The notes beneath the pieces were generated by a model. The model was not told the origin of the DNA and ran no database searches. It saw only the letters and a list, made by a program, of their open reading frames with translations. A stretch of 64,000 bases of DNA from positions 62,001 through 126,000 of the forward strand of contig JAKQNR010000021.1 of assembly GCA_029565685.1 (NCBI GenBank), read 5' to 3'. The translations under genes and the position numbers were made by a program. The DNA comes from a bacterium. GTDB taxonomy: Bacteria; Zhuqueibacterota; Zhuqueibacteria; Residuimicrobiales; Residuimicrobiaceae. This document shows, piece by piece, positions 36,317-45,554 of this stretch; within the stretch, counting starts at the first letter, position 1, and each line of letters begins with the position of its first letter.

Positions 36317-37432
36317 ATGCTCGAGGGACGGCTTATCGAATCCGTCGGCAAAAAACCTTGTCTGTTGGCTATCGCCGGAGGCAAAGGCGGAGTCGGCAAG
36401 ACTATTTTGACAGCGGCCATGGGCATGGCGCTGGCGCAAAGCGGGCATCGAACCATTGTGGTTGATGCTGATTTCGGCGGCCCCAATCTGCACCAGGTCC
36501 TGGGCATTACGAATCCTCTCACCACCATCCGCGATTTCCTCGAGCATCGGTCGAATGCACTGAACCCTCTGTTGCTCACCACTTTTCTTCCAGATTTATA
36601 CCTTATCTCAGGCACTCCGCACTGTTTCGGCATGGCGGATCTGAAATGCAGCTTCAAGTTCAAGCTCATCCGTCATCTGCGTGCGCTGTCCGCAGAGTAT
36701 GTGCTGCTGGATCTCGGCGCCGGCACCGCGTTCAACGAGCTGGATTATTTTCTTGCCTCGGATCAGGGCGTAATCGTCATCACCCCTGAACCTCTGGCCG
36801 TGCAAAACGGATTTCACTTTCTCAAGCTATGTTTGTGGCGCCGTCTGGCGCGGCTTTTCATCCCTTATGCACAGATACGGCGCGTTCTGCATGCCTTTTT
36901 GGAGGATGGGATAGGAAAGGGCATCGCGACCATACCGCAAATTTCTGCGCAGGTGCGCCGACTTGGCGATGGACATTACGATCTCTGGCGCCAGGCAGTG
37001 GAGCAGTTCAAGCCCCAGGTGATTCTGAATATGATGGAGAACGAAGTGGATCTGCATCAGGCTGTGGCGCTGCAGATTGCGGCGCGCGATCTGCTCGATC
37101 TCAGGCTGGATGTGCTGCACACGGTGCGCTATGATGATAGTTGGCGGCAGGCGGGTATGCAGGCGCAGCCGGAATGGATCATGAACCGGAGCGTGCCTGC
37201 CTGGAAGGATGTGCAGCGATTGGTGCAAAGGCTGCACGCGCGATTGCAGCCGAAGGTCGATTTTGACGCCATCGCGCCGGCCTTTGAGCTGGACGGTGAG
37301 CCGGCACCGGCATCCGCCAGAGCGGTGATCTGCTCCCATCGTTGCAGTCTATGGAACACCTGCAGCGTACGCCGCGGCGGGTACTCGTGCCGTGTTCAGA
37401 TGCCGGGCTATGTGCATCAGAGAACAGTGTGA
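36317..37432 (+). CDS. MinD/FlhG-like ParA-family ATPase with C-terminal cysteine cluster
   Basis: 371 residues with the deviant Walker A GGKGGVGKT (residues 21-29), the Walker A' DADFGGPNL and the switch LLDLGAGT. This places it in the MinD/FlhG/Mrp group of P-loop ATPases. The C-terminal 40 residues carry four cysteines, in ICSHRCSLWNTCS and YSCRV, which could bind a metal or iron-sulfur cluster; this tail is not usual for MinD. No flagellar or division genes sit beside it. The ribosome site before ATG 36317 is poor, so the start is uncertain. Its job may be positioning or assembly of a surface apparatus. Confidence 0.75.
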   Translation: MLEGRLIESVGKKPCLLAIAGGKGGVGKTILTAAMGMALAQSGHRTIVVDADFGGPNLHQVLGITNPLTTIRDFLEHRSNALNPLLLTTFLPDLYLISGTPHCFGMADLKCSFKFKLIRHLRALSAEYVLLDLGAGTAFNELDYFLASDQGVIVITPEPLAVQNGFHFLKLCLWRRLARLFIPYAQIRRVLHAFLEDGIGKGIATIPQISAQVRRLGDGHYDLWRQAVEQFKPQVILNMMENEVDLHQAVALQIAARDLLDLRLDVLHTVRYDDSWRQAGMQAQPEWIMNRSVPAWKDVQRLVQRLHARLQPKVDFDAIAPAFELDGEPAPASARAVICSHRCSLWNTCSVRRGGYSCRVQMPGYVHQRTV

Positions 37433-37468
37433 ACAGCCGCAACGAAAACCCGTCCTCGCTCCCCCCGT

Positions 37469-38396
37469 TTACCCCCCAATTCTTTTCCGCTTGATCAGAT
37501 ACTGCAACAGCGCGCGGTCAAAGTCTTCCTGCGTATCCATCAGCGCGTAATCGATGCGCTGTTCGCGGCACCCCTTTTTCAGGGTATCGATGAACTCGTC
37601 GATCGATCGGCGGTATTCCGTACGAATGTGCCACGGTTGGGTGGAGAGCTTTTCCCCGGTCTCTACATCGAGAAAAGTGCCGGCCTGCTTAAAATCAAAA
37701 CGGCGTTCCAGCGGATCCAGGATATGAAACACGATCACCTCGTGGTGGTTGTGGCGAAAGTGTTTGAGTCCGGAGAGGATCTCCTGCGGGTGATCAAAGA
37801 GATCGGAAAAGATGATCAGCAGGCCGCGCCGGGGCATGCGTTCCGCCAGTTGGTGAAAGATGCGGCCGATGCGGGTTTCGCCCTGGCCGGAGGTATTTTG
37901 CAGCTCTTGCAAAAGGATATGCAGATAGCTGTTGATGGAGCGCGGCGGCAGGAGTTTGCGGATATGATCCGAGTAGGTGACCAGCCCCACCGCGTCCCGC
38001 TGGCGCAGCATCAGATAAGACAGGCTGGCGGCCAGCCAGGAAGCGTATTGCAACTTACTGACCTGGCCGGAGCGGAAGTCCATAGATGCGGAGGCGTCCA
38101 CCAACAGATACGTCCGCAGATTGGTCTCCTCTTCGTATTCTTTCAGATAGAGACGATCGGTTTTGCCCAGCACTTTCCAGTCGAGACGGCGAAGGTCGTC
38201 GCCCGGCATATAGGGCCGGTGCTCGGCGAATTCGACGCTGAAGCCGTGATACGGGCTGCGGTGCAAGCCGGTGATGAAACCTTCCACCACCAGCCTGGCG
38301 ATAAGGCTCATATTATTGAGTTTGGAGACCGTTTCGGGATTTAAAAAACGGCGGTAGTCCGCTCCGGTCGTTTCGACCGTTCTTTTTACAAAGGGA

Positions 38397-38404
<8 letters not shown>
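37469..38404 (-). CDS. DUF58 protein (MoxR-associated)
   Basis: A 311-residue cytosolic-looking protein with the DUF58 core: PYHGFSVEFAEHRPYMPGDDLR, in parts, DWKVLGKTDRLYLKEYEEET and LRTYLLVDASASMDF. The DASASMD run is a VWA-like metal-site segment. DUF58 proteins pair with MoxR ATPases and often with BatA/BatB von Willebrand factor proteins. Here it overlaps moxR by eight bases; no BatA, BatB or transglutaminase gene is next to it. It probably helps MoxR in metal loading or protein maturation at the membrane. Confidence 0.88.
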
Positions 38405-39389
<985 letters not shown>

Positions 39390-39415
39390 CCGTCCTCCAT
39401 GACCGTTGAAAATTG

Positions 39416-40186
39416 CTATTGGATTATCTTGAGCAGAATATTGCGGAATTCAACCGCATGGCCTTCAGCCTGCAGCGCGATGTATCCATCGTCCAAACGC
39501 AGGATGCCGTTGCGGATCAGTTTTTGCGCGTCCGGATCGGCCGGATCGAGCTGCGGCTTTTCATACTGCAGGACGCGTTCGCCGTTGATGTAATGGGCGA
39601 TGGGGCCGTGGCCGTTCACCTCCACCTCCATGGTGACCCACTGATCCCCGGCATAGGTTTTCGAAGTGGACGCTGTGCAATGCTGAGTGATCAATTGGCC
39701 GTTGATGACCACATGGGTGCCCGGGGTGCAGACGTTGCCCGTGGAGCGCTCCGTCTGTCCATCGCCGCCCAAAAGCTGCGCTTCGATGGAGACCGGAAAG
39801 AATTGCGCCTTGCTCATGCTTTGCGGGGACTGGCAGTGCAGCATGATGCCGCTGTTGCGCAGCGCCCAGGCGGGCGCTCCTTTGATCTGCTGTCCGATGA
39901 AGCGGTAGTCCAGCCGTAGACGATAGCGGGAGAGTTTTTGCTGATAAAACAGATGGCCGAAATGATTGTCGAATGTTTTGTAGCCGTCATAGCAGACCTG
40001 CAGCACGCCATCGCGGACGCGGAAGGTGTGGCGATAGTTGTCGTTCACTTTTCGCCCGGCGATTTTAACCGTCCATCCCTGCAGGTTTTTGCCGTTGAAA
40101 ATAGAGATCCAGCCCTCCTCGGGAGCGGACGTATGGCTCGGAACAGTCCACAAAAGAAGGGCGAGGATCGTGATTAATTTTTTCAT
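39416..40186 (-). CDS. Secreted DUF1080 protein (concanavalin-like fold)
   Basis: ATG 40186 with GGGGAG upstream; a Sec signal peptide (LITILALLLWTVPSHTS) leads to a DUF1080 domain. Marks are GWISIFNGKNLQGW, RNSGIMLHC, STGNVCTPGTHVVINGQ and INGERVLQYEKPQ, ending in GYIALQAEGHAVEFRNILLK. DUF1080 domains have a concanavalin-like beta-sandwich and act on sugars; some members hydrolyse 3-keto-disaccharides. The start overlaps the stop of the radical SAM gene (bases 40183-40186). Activity is inferred from the family only. Confidence 0.88.
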   Translation of the reverse strand: MKKLITILALLLWTVPSHTSAPEEGWISIFNGKNLQGWTVKIAGRKVNDNYRHTFRVRDGVLQVCYDGYKTFDNHFGHLFYQQKLSRYRLRLDYRFIGQQIKGAPAWALRNSGIMLHCQSPQSMSKAQFFPVSIEAQLLGGDGQTERSTGNVCTPGTHVVINGQLITQHCTASTSKTYAGDQWVTMEVEVNGHGPIAHYINGERVLQYEKPQLDPADPDAQKLIRNGILRLDDGYIALQAEGHAVEFRNILLKIIQ

Positions 40187-41742
40187 GACAGCTCCCCTCG
40201 TTTTATTTTTTCCATTCGACCCATGGGCACGCGAATCTCCTGCAGCCAATTGTCCGGCGCAGCGACGGCCGGCACGGCGAACGGCGCTTGGCGTTCGCGC
40301 CGGCTGGTCAGCGTATACCAGATGAAAAAGAGACCTGCTTTGAGCGAACGCCAGCCCTCCCTGGGATGGCGCAGCAGCTGTATCCATTTATAGAGGAGGT
40401 AGCGCGGGCGAAAATGAAAACGCCGAAAGGCTCGCTCGCAAAACGCTTCGATCTCCTGCGGCGGCAGGTCCGGCAGATTGAGCACACAGCGGTGGCCGCC
40501 CTCGGCAGTCAACCATTCGCGAAAGTTCGTCGTGGCCAGCATGCCGTTCTGCTGATAATAGGCAAAGGCTCCGGTGCCCGGATAAGGCATCACCGGATAA
40601 AACTGAGCGCTGTCCGGCTTGATCTTGAACGCCAGGTCAAGCGTTTTGTTCATGGTTGCACGGGTTTCCCCTGGAAAACCCACCATAAAACAGCCGTGCA
40701 CCAGCAGTCCCAGCCGATGGGCGTCTCTGACAAACCGGGTCTGGATGCTGCTGTTCTGGCCCTTGCGCATATTGCGCAACAAACGGTCGTCGCCGGATTC
40801 AAATCCCACGGCGCAGTTGCGCAGGCCGGCATCGCGCAACGCCTTGAGGGTTTCATAGTCCACAGTAGTGCGCAGGTTGGCGAAAAACGGCAGTCGCACG
40901 CCCCGTTCGCGCACCAGTTCGGCAAAGCGGCGGGCAAAACGGCGGTCAGCGGCAAAGTTGTCGTCCTCAAAGGTGATCTCGCGCACTTGGGGCATGTTCT
41001 CCTGCACCCAGCACATTTCACCGATCAAATGTTCAGGGCTGCGATGGCGATAAGAGTGACCATGGATGACCTGAGGATAGACGCAGTAAAAGCAATACGA
41101 ATTGCATCCGCGGCCGCCGATCAGCATCACCATGGGATGATAGGAGAGGTTAAAGTAATAGTTCTCCACCTTGAAGAATCGTTTGTAGATCGGCGCGATG
41201 TAGGGCAGCTGATCCAGATCCATGATCAGCGGCCGATCCTCTGTGCGGCGCGAATCAGCGCCCTGACGAAAGGCCAGCCCCTTGATGTGCGCCAGACGAT
41301 CCGGGCGATGCAGGTTTTCGGTCAACTCGAGAATCGTAAAATCGTATTCGCCGATGGCGACGAAATCGATGAGCGGCTCCCGCTCCAGAGTCTCGCGCCA
41401 GAGCATGGTCACATGGGTTCCTACCAAACAGATACTGCTGTCGGGCAGCAGTTTTTTCAGCCGGGCGGCGGTTTCGCAGTCCGCATACCAGCTGGCCGCG
41501 ACCGACTCCAGAACCATCAGATCAGGGTTAAACTCCAACGCCGCCTGGTGCAGCGCCTGCTCGGAGAGCGCGGCCGCCGGACAGTCAACGATCTGGATCT
41601 CGTGCCCGTTCTTTTCGACCAGCGCAGCGGCGTGCGCAAGCCAGTAGGGATAGTACATGGTGCCGGATTTGATGACGCCCGGACTGCGCTGGCTTCGGCT
41701 GAAACGTCCAAGAAAGGGGGGATTGATGAAAAAGACACGCAT
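40183..41742 (-). CDS. B12-binding-type radical SAM enzyme
   Basis: 519 residues. The N-terminal third is a cobalamin-binding-like Rossmann domain (MRVFFINPPFLGRF, LVGTHVTMLW). The radical SAM centre is the CxxxCxxC at Cys213, Cys217 and Cys220 (RGCNSYCFYC). SAM binding is further marked by ITFEDDNFAADRRF and VGFESGDDRLLRNM. Methylation or rearrangement of a lipid, glycan or peptide is possible, but the substrate is unknown. It sits nine bases from the SPASM-type radical SAM gene, so the two may act in sequence. The DxHxxG motif of true cobalamin ligation is not clearly seen. Confidence 0.85.
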   Translation of the reverse strand: MRVFFINPPFLGRFSRSQRSPGVIKSGTMYYPYWLAHAAALVEKNGHEIQIVDCPAAALSEQALHQAALEFNPDLMVLESVAASWYADCETAARLKKLLPDSSICLVGTHVTMLWRETLEREPLIDFVAIGEYDFTILELTENLHRPDRLAHIKGLAFRQGADSRRTEDRPLIMDLDQLPYIAPIYKRFFKVENYYFNLSYHPMVMLIGGRGCNSYCFYCVYPQVIHGHSYRHRSPEHLIGEMCWVQENMPQVREITFEDDNFAADRRFARRFAELVRERGVRLPFFANLRTTVDYETLKALRDAGLRNCAVGFESGDDRLLRNMRKGQNSSIQTRFVRDAHRLGLLVHGCFMVGFPGETRATMNKTLDLAFKIKPDSAQFYPVMPYPGTGAFAYYQQNGMLATTNFREWLTAEGGHRCVLNLPDLPPQEIEAFCERAFRRFHFRPRYLLYKWIQLLRHPREGWRSLKAGLFFIWYTLTSRRERQAPFAVPAVAAPDNWLQEIRVPMGRMEKIKRGELS

Positions 41743-41750
41743 GGGATCTC

Positions 41751-42950
41751 CTAAACCACGGCGAGGTTGGACAGGAATAAATCACAACAGCGGTAGCACA
41801 CGGGAAAAAGTCCGCGCGCTCTCAACTCGCGGCGCCAGTGCTTGTACCGTTCGCCGTTCCAGATTTCCATAAAAGGTTGTTGCAGAATGTTGCCGGCGAT
41901 AAAATCCGGATAATCGGGACACGGCGTGACATCTCCGTTGGGCAGAATGTAGGATTTCAACCACACCGCATAGCAGCGCTCCGAGCCAAAAGTGTAGCGG
42001 ATGTCGGTGTAGTAGCGTTCGACCTCTTTCGGCCTGACGTTGGGCGACAGGGTGATGAGAAAATTTTCCCGGTTGTTCTCCAGCTTGATCAGCTGTTCGC
42101 GGATGCCGTCCAGCCTGCGGCGTTTCTCCGGATCCATCACCAGATCGCTTTCAAAAGGCCGCCAGGAGAGCGCTTCGATGTCGAACAGCCGTTTCATCAG
42201 CTGCTGATGAGCGGCGCCGGCGGCATGGGTCGTAAACCAAGTCCAGTTGAAATTCAGACTGTCGGCGGCCAACGATTTAGCGATGCCGGTGAGCGCATAG
42301 AGGTGTTCGAAATTTTCCGGACAGATGGTGCCGCGCACCCGGACGATGGGTTTGGTCGCGCCCCGCCGTTTTTTCTCCTCCTGAAGCGCTTGCAGCCCCG
42401 CCTGCACCAGCCGAAAGGCGCCGGGCAGACCGCGCACCTGATCATGCACCGCCTCCGGTCCATCGATGGAGACGATCAGATCGTCCAGACCGGAGTCCAC
42501 CAGCTCGCGGGCATATTTTTTGATGTATAGGCCGTTGGTGTTCACCTGACAGGTGAGACGGCGATTCTTACCATGTTCGATGAGGTCAAAAATATCCGTG
42601 TAGATAAACGGCTCCCCGCCCCAAAGATAGAGGTTGGGGCGAAATCGCTGGACTTCATCGATGAGCGCCCGATAACCGCTCACCGCCACTTTCTGTCGGA
42701 AAAACGTTTCCGGCGCATATTTGACATCATCGCTCGCCAGGTTCTCCCTGGGTTGTCCGCACATTTTACACGCCAGGTTGCAGCTGTTGGTCAGCTTGAT
42801 GCATAGAGTGGAGGGCGGCCGGGCGGTTCCGTCCTTGCGGCGATAGTCCCATTTGACGCTGACCTGGTTGCGCCAGGTGATGGCTGCTTTAGCTGCCGCT
42901 ATCGAGGGGTTTTTGCCCGCCAAGCGCAAAAGTTTGAGCAATTTATTCAT
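41751..42950 (-). CDS. Radical SAM protein with SPASM-like C-terminus
   Basis: 399 residues. The iron-sulfur cluster ligands Cys57, Cys61 and Cys64 lie in SCNLACKMCGQP. Further marks are LYLWGGEPFIYTDIF, TNGLYIKKYARELVDSGLDDL (in parts) and SIDGPEAVHDQVRG. The C-terminal region (ERCYAVWLKSYILPNGDVTPC, in parts, and FPVCYRCCDLF) resembles a SPASM domain holding extra clusters. Such enzymes modify peptides or act as dehydrogenases. It is the first gene of the minus-strand operon with the B12-type partner, and a promoter lies upstream. Confidence 0.87.
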   Translation of the reverse strand: MNKLLKLLRLAGKNPSIAAAKAAITWRNQVSVKWDYRRKDGTARPPSTLCIKLTNSCNLACKMCGQPRENLASDDVKYAPETFFRQKVAVSGYRALIDEVQRFRPNLYLWGGEPFIYTDIFDLIEHGKNRRLTCQVNTNGLYIKKYARELVDSGLDDLIVSIDGPEAVHDQVRGLPGAFRLVQAGLQALQEEKKRRGATKPIVRVRGTICPENFEHLYALTGIAKSLAADSLNFNWTWFTTHAAGAAHQQLMKRLFDIEALSWRPFESDLVMDPEKRRRLDGIREQLIKLENNRENFLITLSPNVRPKEVERYYTDIRYTFGSERCYAVWLKSYILPNGDVTPCPDYPDFIAGNILQQPFMEIWNGERYKHWRRELRARGLFPVCYRCCDLFLSNLAVV

Positions 42951-42984
42951 ATCATTCCATTTGTGTAAGAGCCTCTAAACAATT

Positions 42985-43013
42985 ATTTTAGCAATAAAAA
43001 CGGTGTGAAGCAA
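42985..43013 (-). promoter_or_regulatory. Promoter of the radical SAM operon
   Basis: Minus strand: TTGCTT (43008-43013) and TAAAAT (42985-42990) are 17 bases apart. The predicted RNA start is about 30 bases before the ATG at 42950. Because the following genes are tightly packed, it may drive five genes down to 37469. Confidence 0.6.
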
Positions 43014-43102
43014 CAATTAATTCTCCACCTGGGCCGCTGTTTATCCCTGGCCGGCAGCCATAGACGAATGACCGGGTTCTCAGCGTAGCCTGTCATTTGC
43101 AA

Positions 43103-43131
43103 TTGCATTTTATTCTGCAATTTATTATTTT
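43103..43131 (+). promoter_or_regulatory. Possible promoter of rlmN
   Basis: TTGCAT (43103-43108) and TATTTT (43126-43131), 17 bases apart. RNA would begin at about 43138, so the ATG at 43141 would be leaderless; ATG 43159 would keep about 20 bases of leader. The palindrome TGCAATTGCA overlaps the -35. Confidence 0.4.
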
Positions 43132-43140
43132 GATAAACTT

Positions 43141-44172
43141 ATGAAGTCGGGTAAAAAAATGTTGACCGGTCTGACCCTTCAGGAGCTTGAACAGTTCGCT
43201 GAATCGATCGGAGAAAAGAAATTTCGCGGCCGTCAGCTGTTCAGCTGGCTATACGAGAAGAGGGCGACCGGTTTTGTCGATATGACCGATCTCGCCAAAG
43301 GGCTGCGCGAGAAGCTGGAGGCTGTGGCTGCCATTGGCTGCTTGCAGCTGGCCGGCCGCACGCAGTCCAATGAATCGAATACAGTCAAATATCTCTTTCA
43401 ACTGCAGGACAATCATTCGATTGAAAGCGTGCTGATCCGTGAGTCAAGTCGCCGCACTTGTTGCCTTTCTACCCAGGCGGGGTGTGCGTTCAAATGCTCC
43501 TTTTGCGCCACCGGCGCCATGGGTTTTCACCGCGATCTGACGGCCGGCGAAATAGTCGACCAGGTTCTGTTCATCGAACGGGAAGCCGGCGTCGACCTTA
43601 CCAATGTGGTGTTGATGGGCATGGGAGAGCCTCTGCAGAACTATGATGCGGTGATCAAGGCTTGCCGTCTTTTGAACCACCCGGATGGCCTGGCCATCGC
43701 CGGCCGCCATATTGTCCTTTCCACTGTAGGAATTGTACCGGCGATTTATCGGTTTGCGGACGAGGGCCATCCTTTTCGTCTGGCTATCTCTTTGCACGCG
43801 CCGACCGATGAAAAACGCAGAATCTTGCTGCCCATTGGCCGCAAGTATCCCCTGGCTGAGCTGATGAAGGCGGTCCGTTACTATGCGCAGAAAGCGAGAC
43901 AGCATCCGACCTTTGAGTATGTGCTGCTGGCCGGCGTCAATGACAGCGAGCAGGATGCAGAAGACCTGGTGCGTTTGCTCAAAGGATTGCCCTGTAAAAT
44001 CAATCTCATTCCCTATAACGCGGCTATTGAAAAATTTTCCACTCCGGATGCGCAGGCGGTAGACCGGTTCGTCCAGCGGCTGCTGCCGCTGCAGGCGCCG
44101 GTTTCCGTCCGCTGGAGCAAGGGGGCGGACATCGCCGCCGCCTGCGGGCAGTTGGCGATCAGACATCCCTGA
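43141..44172 (+). CDS. rlmN: 23S rRNA (adenine-2503-C2) / tRNA methyltransferase RlmN
   Basis: Radical SAM methyltransferase. The cluster ligands are Cys115, Cys119 and Cys122 in AGCAFKCSFCATGAMG. The covalent intermediate Cys lies at Cys335 in GADIAAACGQLA. The first domain (LQELEQFAESIGEKKFRGRQL, in parts, and SWLYEKRATGF) and the catalytic loop ETVLMGMGEPLQNY-like (here VVLMGMGEPLQNYDAV) fit RlmN, as does RLAISLHAP. The length of 343 is normal. It targets position 2503 of 23S rRNA. The initiator could also be ATG 43159. Confidence 0.93.
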   Translation: MKSGKKMLTGLTLQELEQFAESIGEKKFRGRQLFSWLYEKRATGFVDMTDLAKGLREKLEAVAAIGCLQLAGRTQSNESNTVKYLFQLQDNHSIESVLIRESSRRTCCLSTQAGCAFKCSFCATGAMGFHRDLTAGEIVDQVLFIEREAGVDLTNVVLMGMGEPLQNYDAVIKACRLLNHPDGLAIAGRHIVLSTVGIVPAIYRFADEGHPFRLAISLHAPTDEKRRILLPIGRKYPLAELMKAVRYYAQKARQHPTFEYVLLAGVNDSEQDAEDLVRLLKGLPCKINLIPYNAAIEKFSTPDAQAVDRFVQRLLPLQAPVSVRWSKGADIAAACGQLAIRHP

Positions 44173-44215
44173 TCCCGGGTTCGGCGGTGGTCATGCGGTT
44201 CAGGCTCTAGAGCAA

Positions 44216-45532
44216 ATGCGGGATATGATTACAACCCTTGGTATTCGCAGAGAAGATAAAAATGAATGGGAGCGTCGGGTTTCCATTATCCCGGAGCATG
44301 CCGGTCGTCTGATGCAGACCGCCGGCCTGCGGATCATGGTGCAACCCTCTGCACTCAGAGTCTTTCAGGACCATGAGTACGCGCAGGTGGGCGGAGTGAT
44401 CAAGGAGGAATTGGACGATTGTGAGGTGATCCTCAACGTCAAGGAGGTGCCGCCGGAAAAAATTCTGGCCGACAAGGTTTATTTGCTTTTTTCGCATACC
44501 ATCAAGGGCCAACCGCACAATCTAGCTATGCTGCGCCGGTTCATGGAGCAACGATGCACCTTGATCGATTACGAATGCATCACCGACGACCAGGGAAAAC
44601 GGCTGGTGTTTTTCGGCCGTTATGCGGGTTTGGCCGGCATGCTGGAAACCCTGCGTGGGCTTGGTCTGCGCTGGCGCCTGCAGGGTCAGTCCACCCCTTT
44701 GTTGGAGCTCAAGCCGGCGTATGAGTATGATTCGCTGGAATCCGCAGAGAGCGCGGTTCATTCCATCGGAGAGCGCATTTCGAGTCATGGCGGCGGACCT
44801 TTCCGCACTGCCCCGGTGATCTTCGGTTTCAGCGGTTACGGTCAGGTATCCAGAGGGGCGCAGGAAATTTTCGATCTGCTGCCCGTTCGTACCCTGGCGC
44901 CGCAGGAATTGGACGCTGCGGTTCCCTATGCGGGATTTTACAAGACGGTCTTCACCGAGGAAGATATGGTGGAGCCCTGTAGGCCTGGAGCGGTTTTCTC
45001 TTTGAACGAATATTATCAGCGGCCGAAAAACTATTGTTCACGCTTTCAATCGTATCTGCCGTTTTTAACTGTGCTGGTCAATGGTATCTATTGGGATAAG
45101 CGTTATCCGCGGCTGGTCAGCAAAAAGGGATTGCGCGAGCTGGCACAGCAGGGGCCCTTGCGTCTGCAGATCATCGGCGATATCAGTTGCGATATCCATG
45201 GGTCCATCGAGTGTACCGAGCGCATCACCACGCCGGAGAATCCGTTTTTGACCTGGCAGCCCCTGACCGGCGCCTGGCACATCGGCCTGTCGACGGACGG
45301 CGTATCGATTCTGGCTGTGGATCATCTGCCGGCTGAATTGCCGCGCGCCGCCTCCATAGGGTTCAGCCAAGCGCTCTGGCCGTTGCTGTCCGGTCTGGCG
45401 ACAGTGGATTTGCACGCGCCGTTGGCGCAGTGCGGTTTGCCGGAACCGTTGCAGCGCGCGACGATTCTCCATAACGGCGTTCTGACTTCCGGCTTTCAGT
45501 ATTTACAAAAGCATCTGCAGAAAGAGGATTGA
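44216..45532 (+). CDS. Lysine-ketoglutarate reductase (LKR half)
   Basis: 438 residues homologous to the N-terminal half of animal and plant LKR/SDH: an alanine-dehydrogenase/PNT-like N-terminal domain (RREDKNEWERRVSIIPEHA) and a NADPH-binding domain with VIFGFSGYGQVSRGAQEIF. LKR condenses lysine with 2-oxoglutarate to saccharopine. The C-terminal part includes GDISCDIHGSIECTERITTPENP, in two pieces, which is well conserved in this family. In eukaryotes LKR and SDH are fused, while here they are two adjacent genes. ATG 44225 is an alternative start. It is 44 bases from rlmN. Confidence 0.88.
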   Translation: MRDMITTLGIRREDKNEWERRVSIIPEHAGRLMQTAGLRIMVQPSALRVFQDHEYAQVGGVIKEELDDCEVILNVKEVPPEKILADKVYLLFSHTIKGQPHNLAMLRRFMEQRCTLIDYECITDDQGKRLVFFGRYAGLAGMLETLRGLGLRWRLQGQSTPLLELKPAYEYDSLESAESAVHSIGERISSHGGGPFRTAPVIFGFSGYGQVSRGAQEIFDLLPVRTLAPQELDAAVPYAGFYKTVFTEEDMVEPCRPGAVFSLNEYYQRPKNYCSRFQSYLPFLTVLVNGIYWDKRYPRLVSKKGLRELAQQGPLRLQIIGDISCDIHGSIECTERITTPENPFLTWQPLTGAWHIGLSTDGVSILAVDHLPAELPRAASIGFSQALWPLLSGLATVDLHAPLAQCGLPEPLQRATILHNGVLTSGFQYLQKHLQKED

Positions 45533-45554
45533 TACGGAAAAAAACATCATCCTG

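Noticed and set aside
40288-41754. Long plus-strand frame over the radical SAM gene
   Set aside because: Antisense shadow; the minus-strand gene has the cluster motif and operon context.
43098-43107. TGCAATTGCA palindrome as a regulator site for rlmN
   Set aside because: Too short and AT-rich to separate from chance; noted only as overlapping the possible -35.
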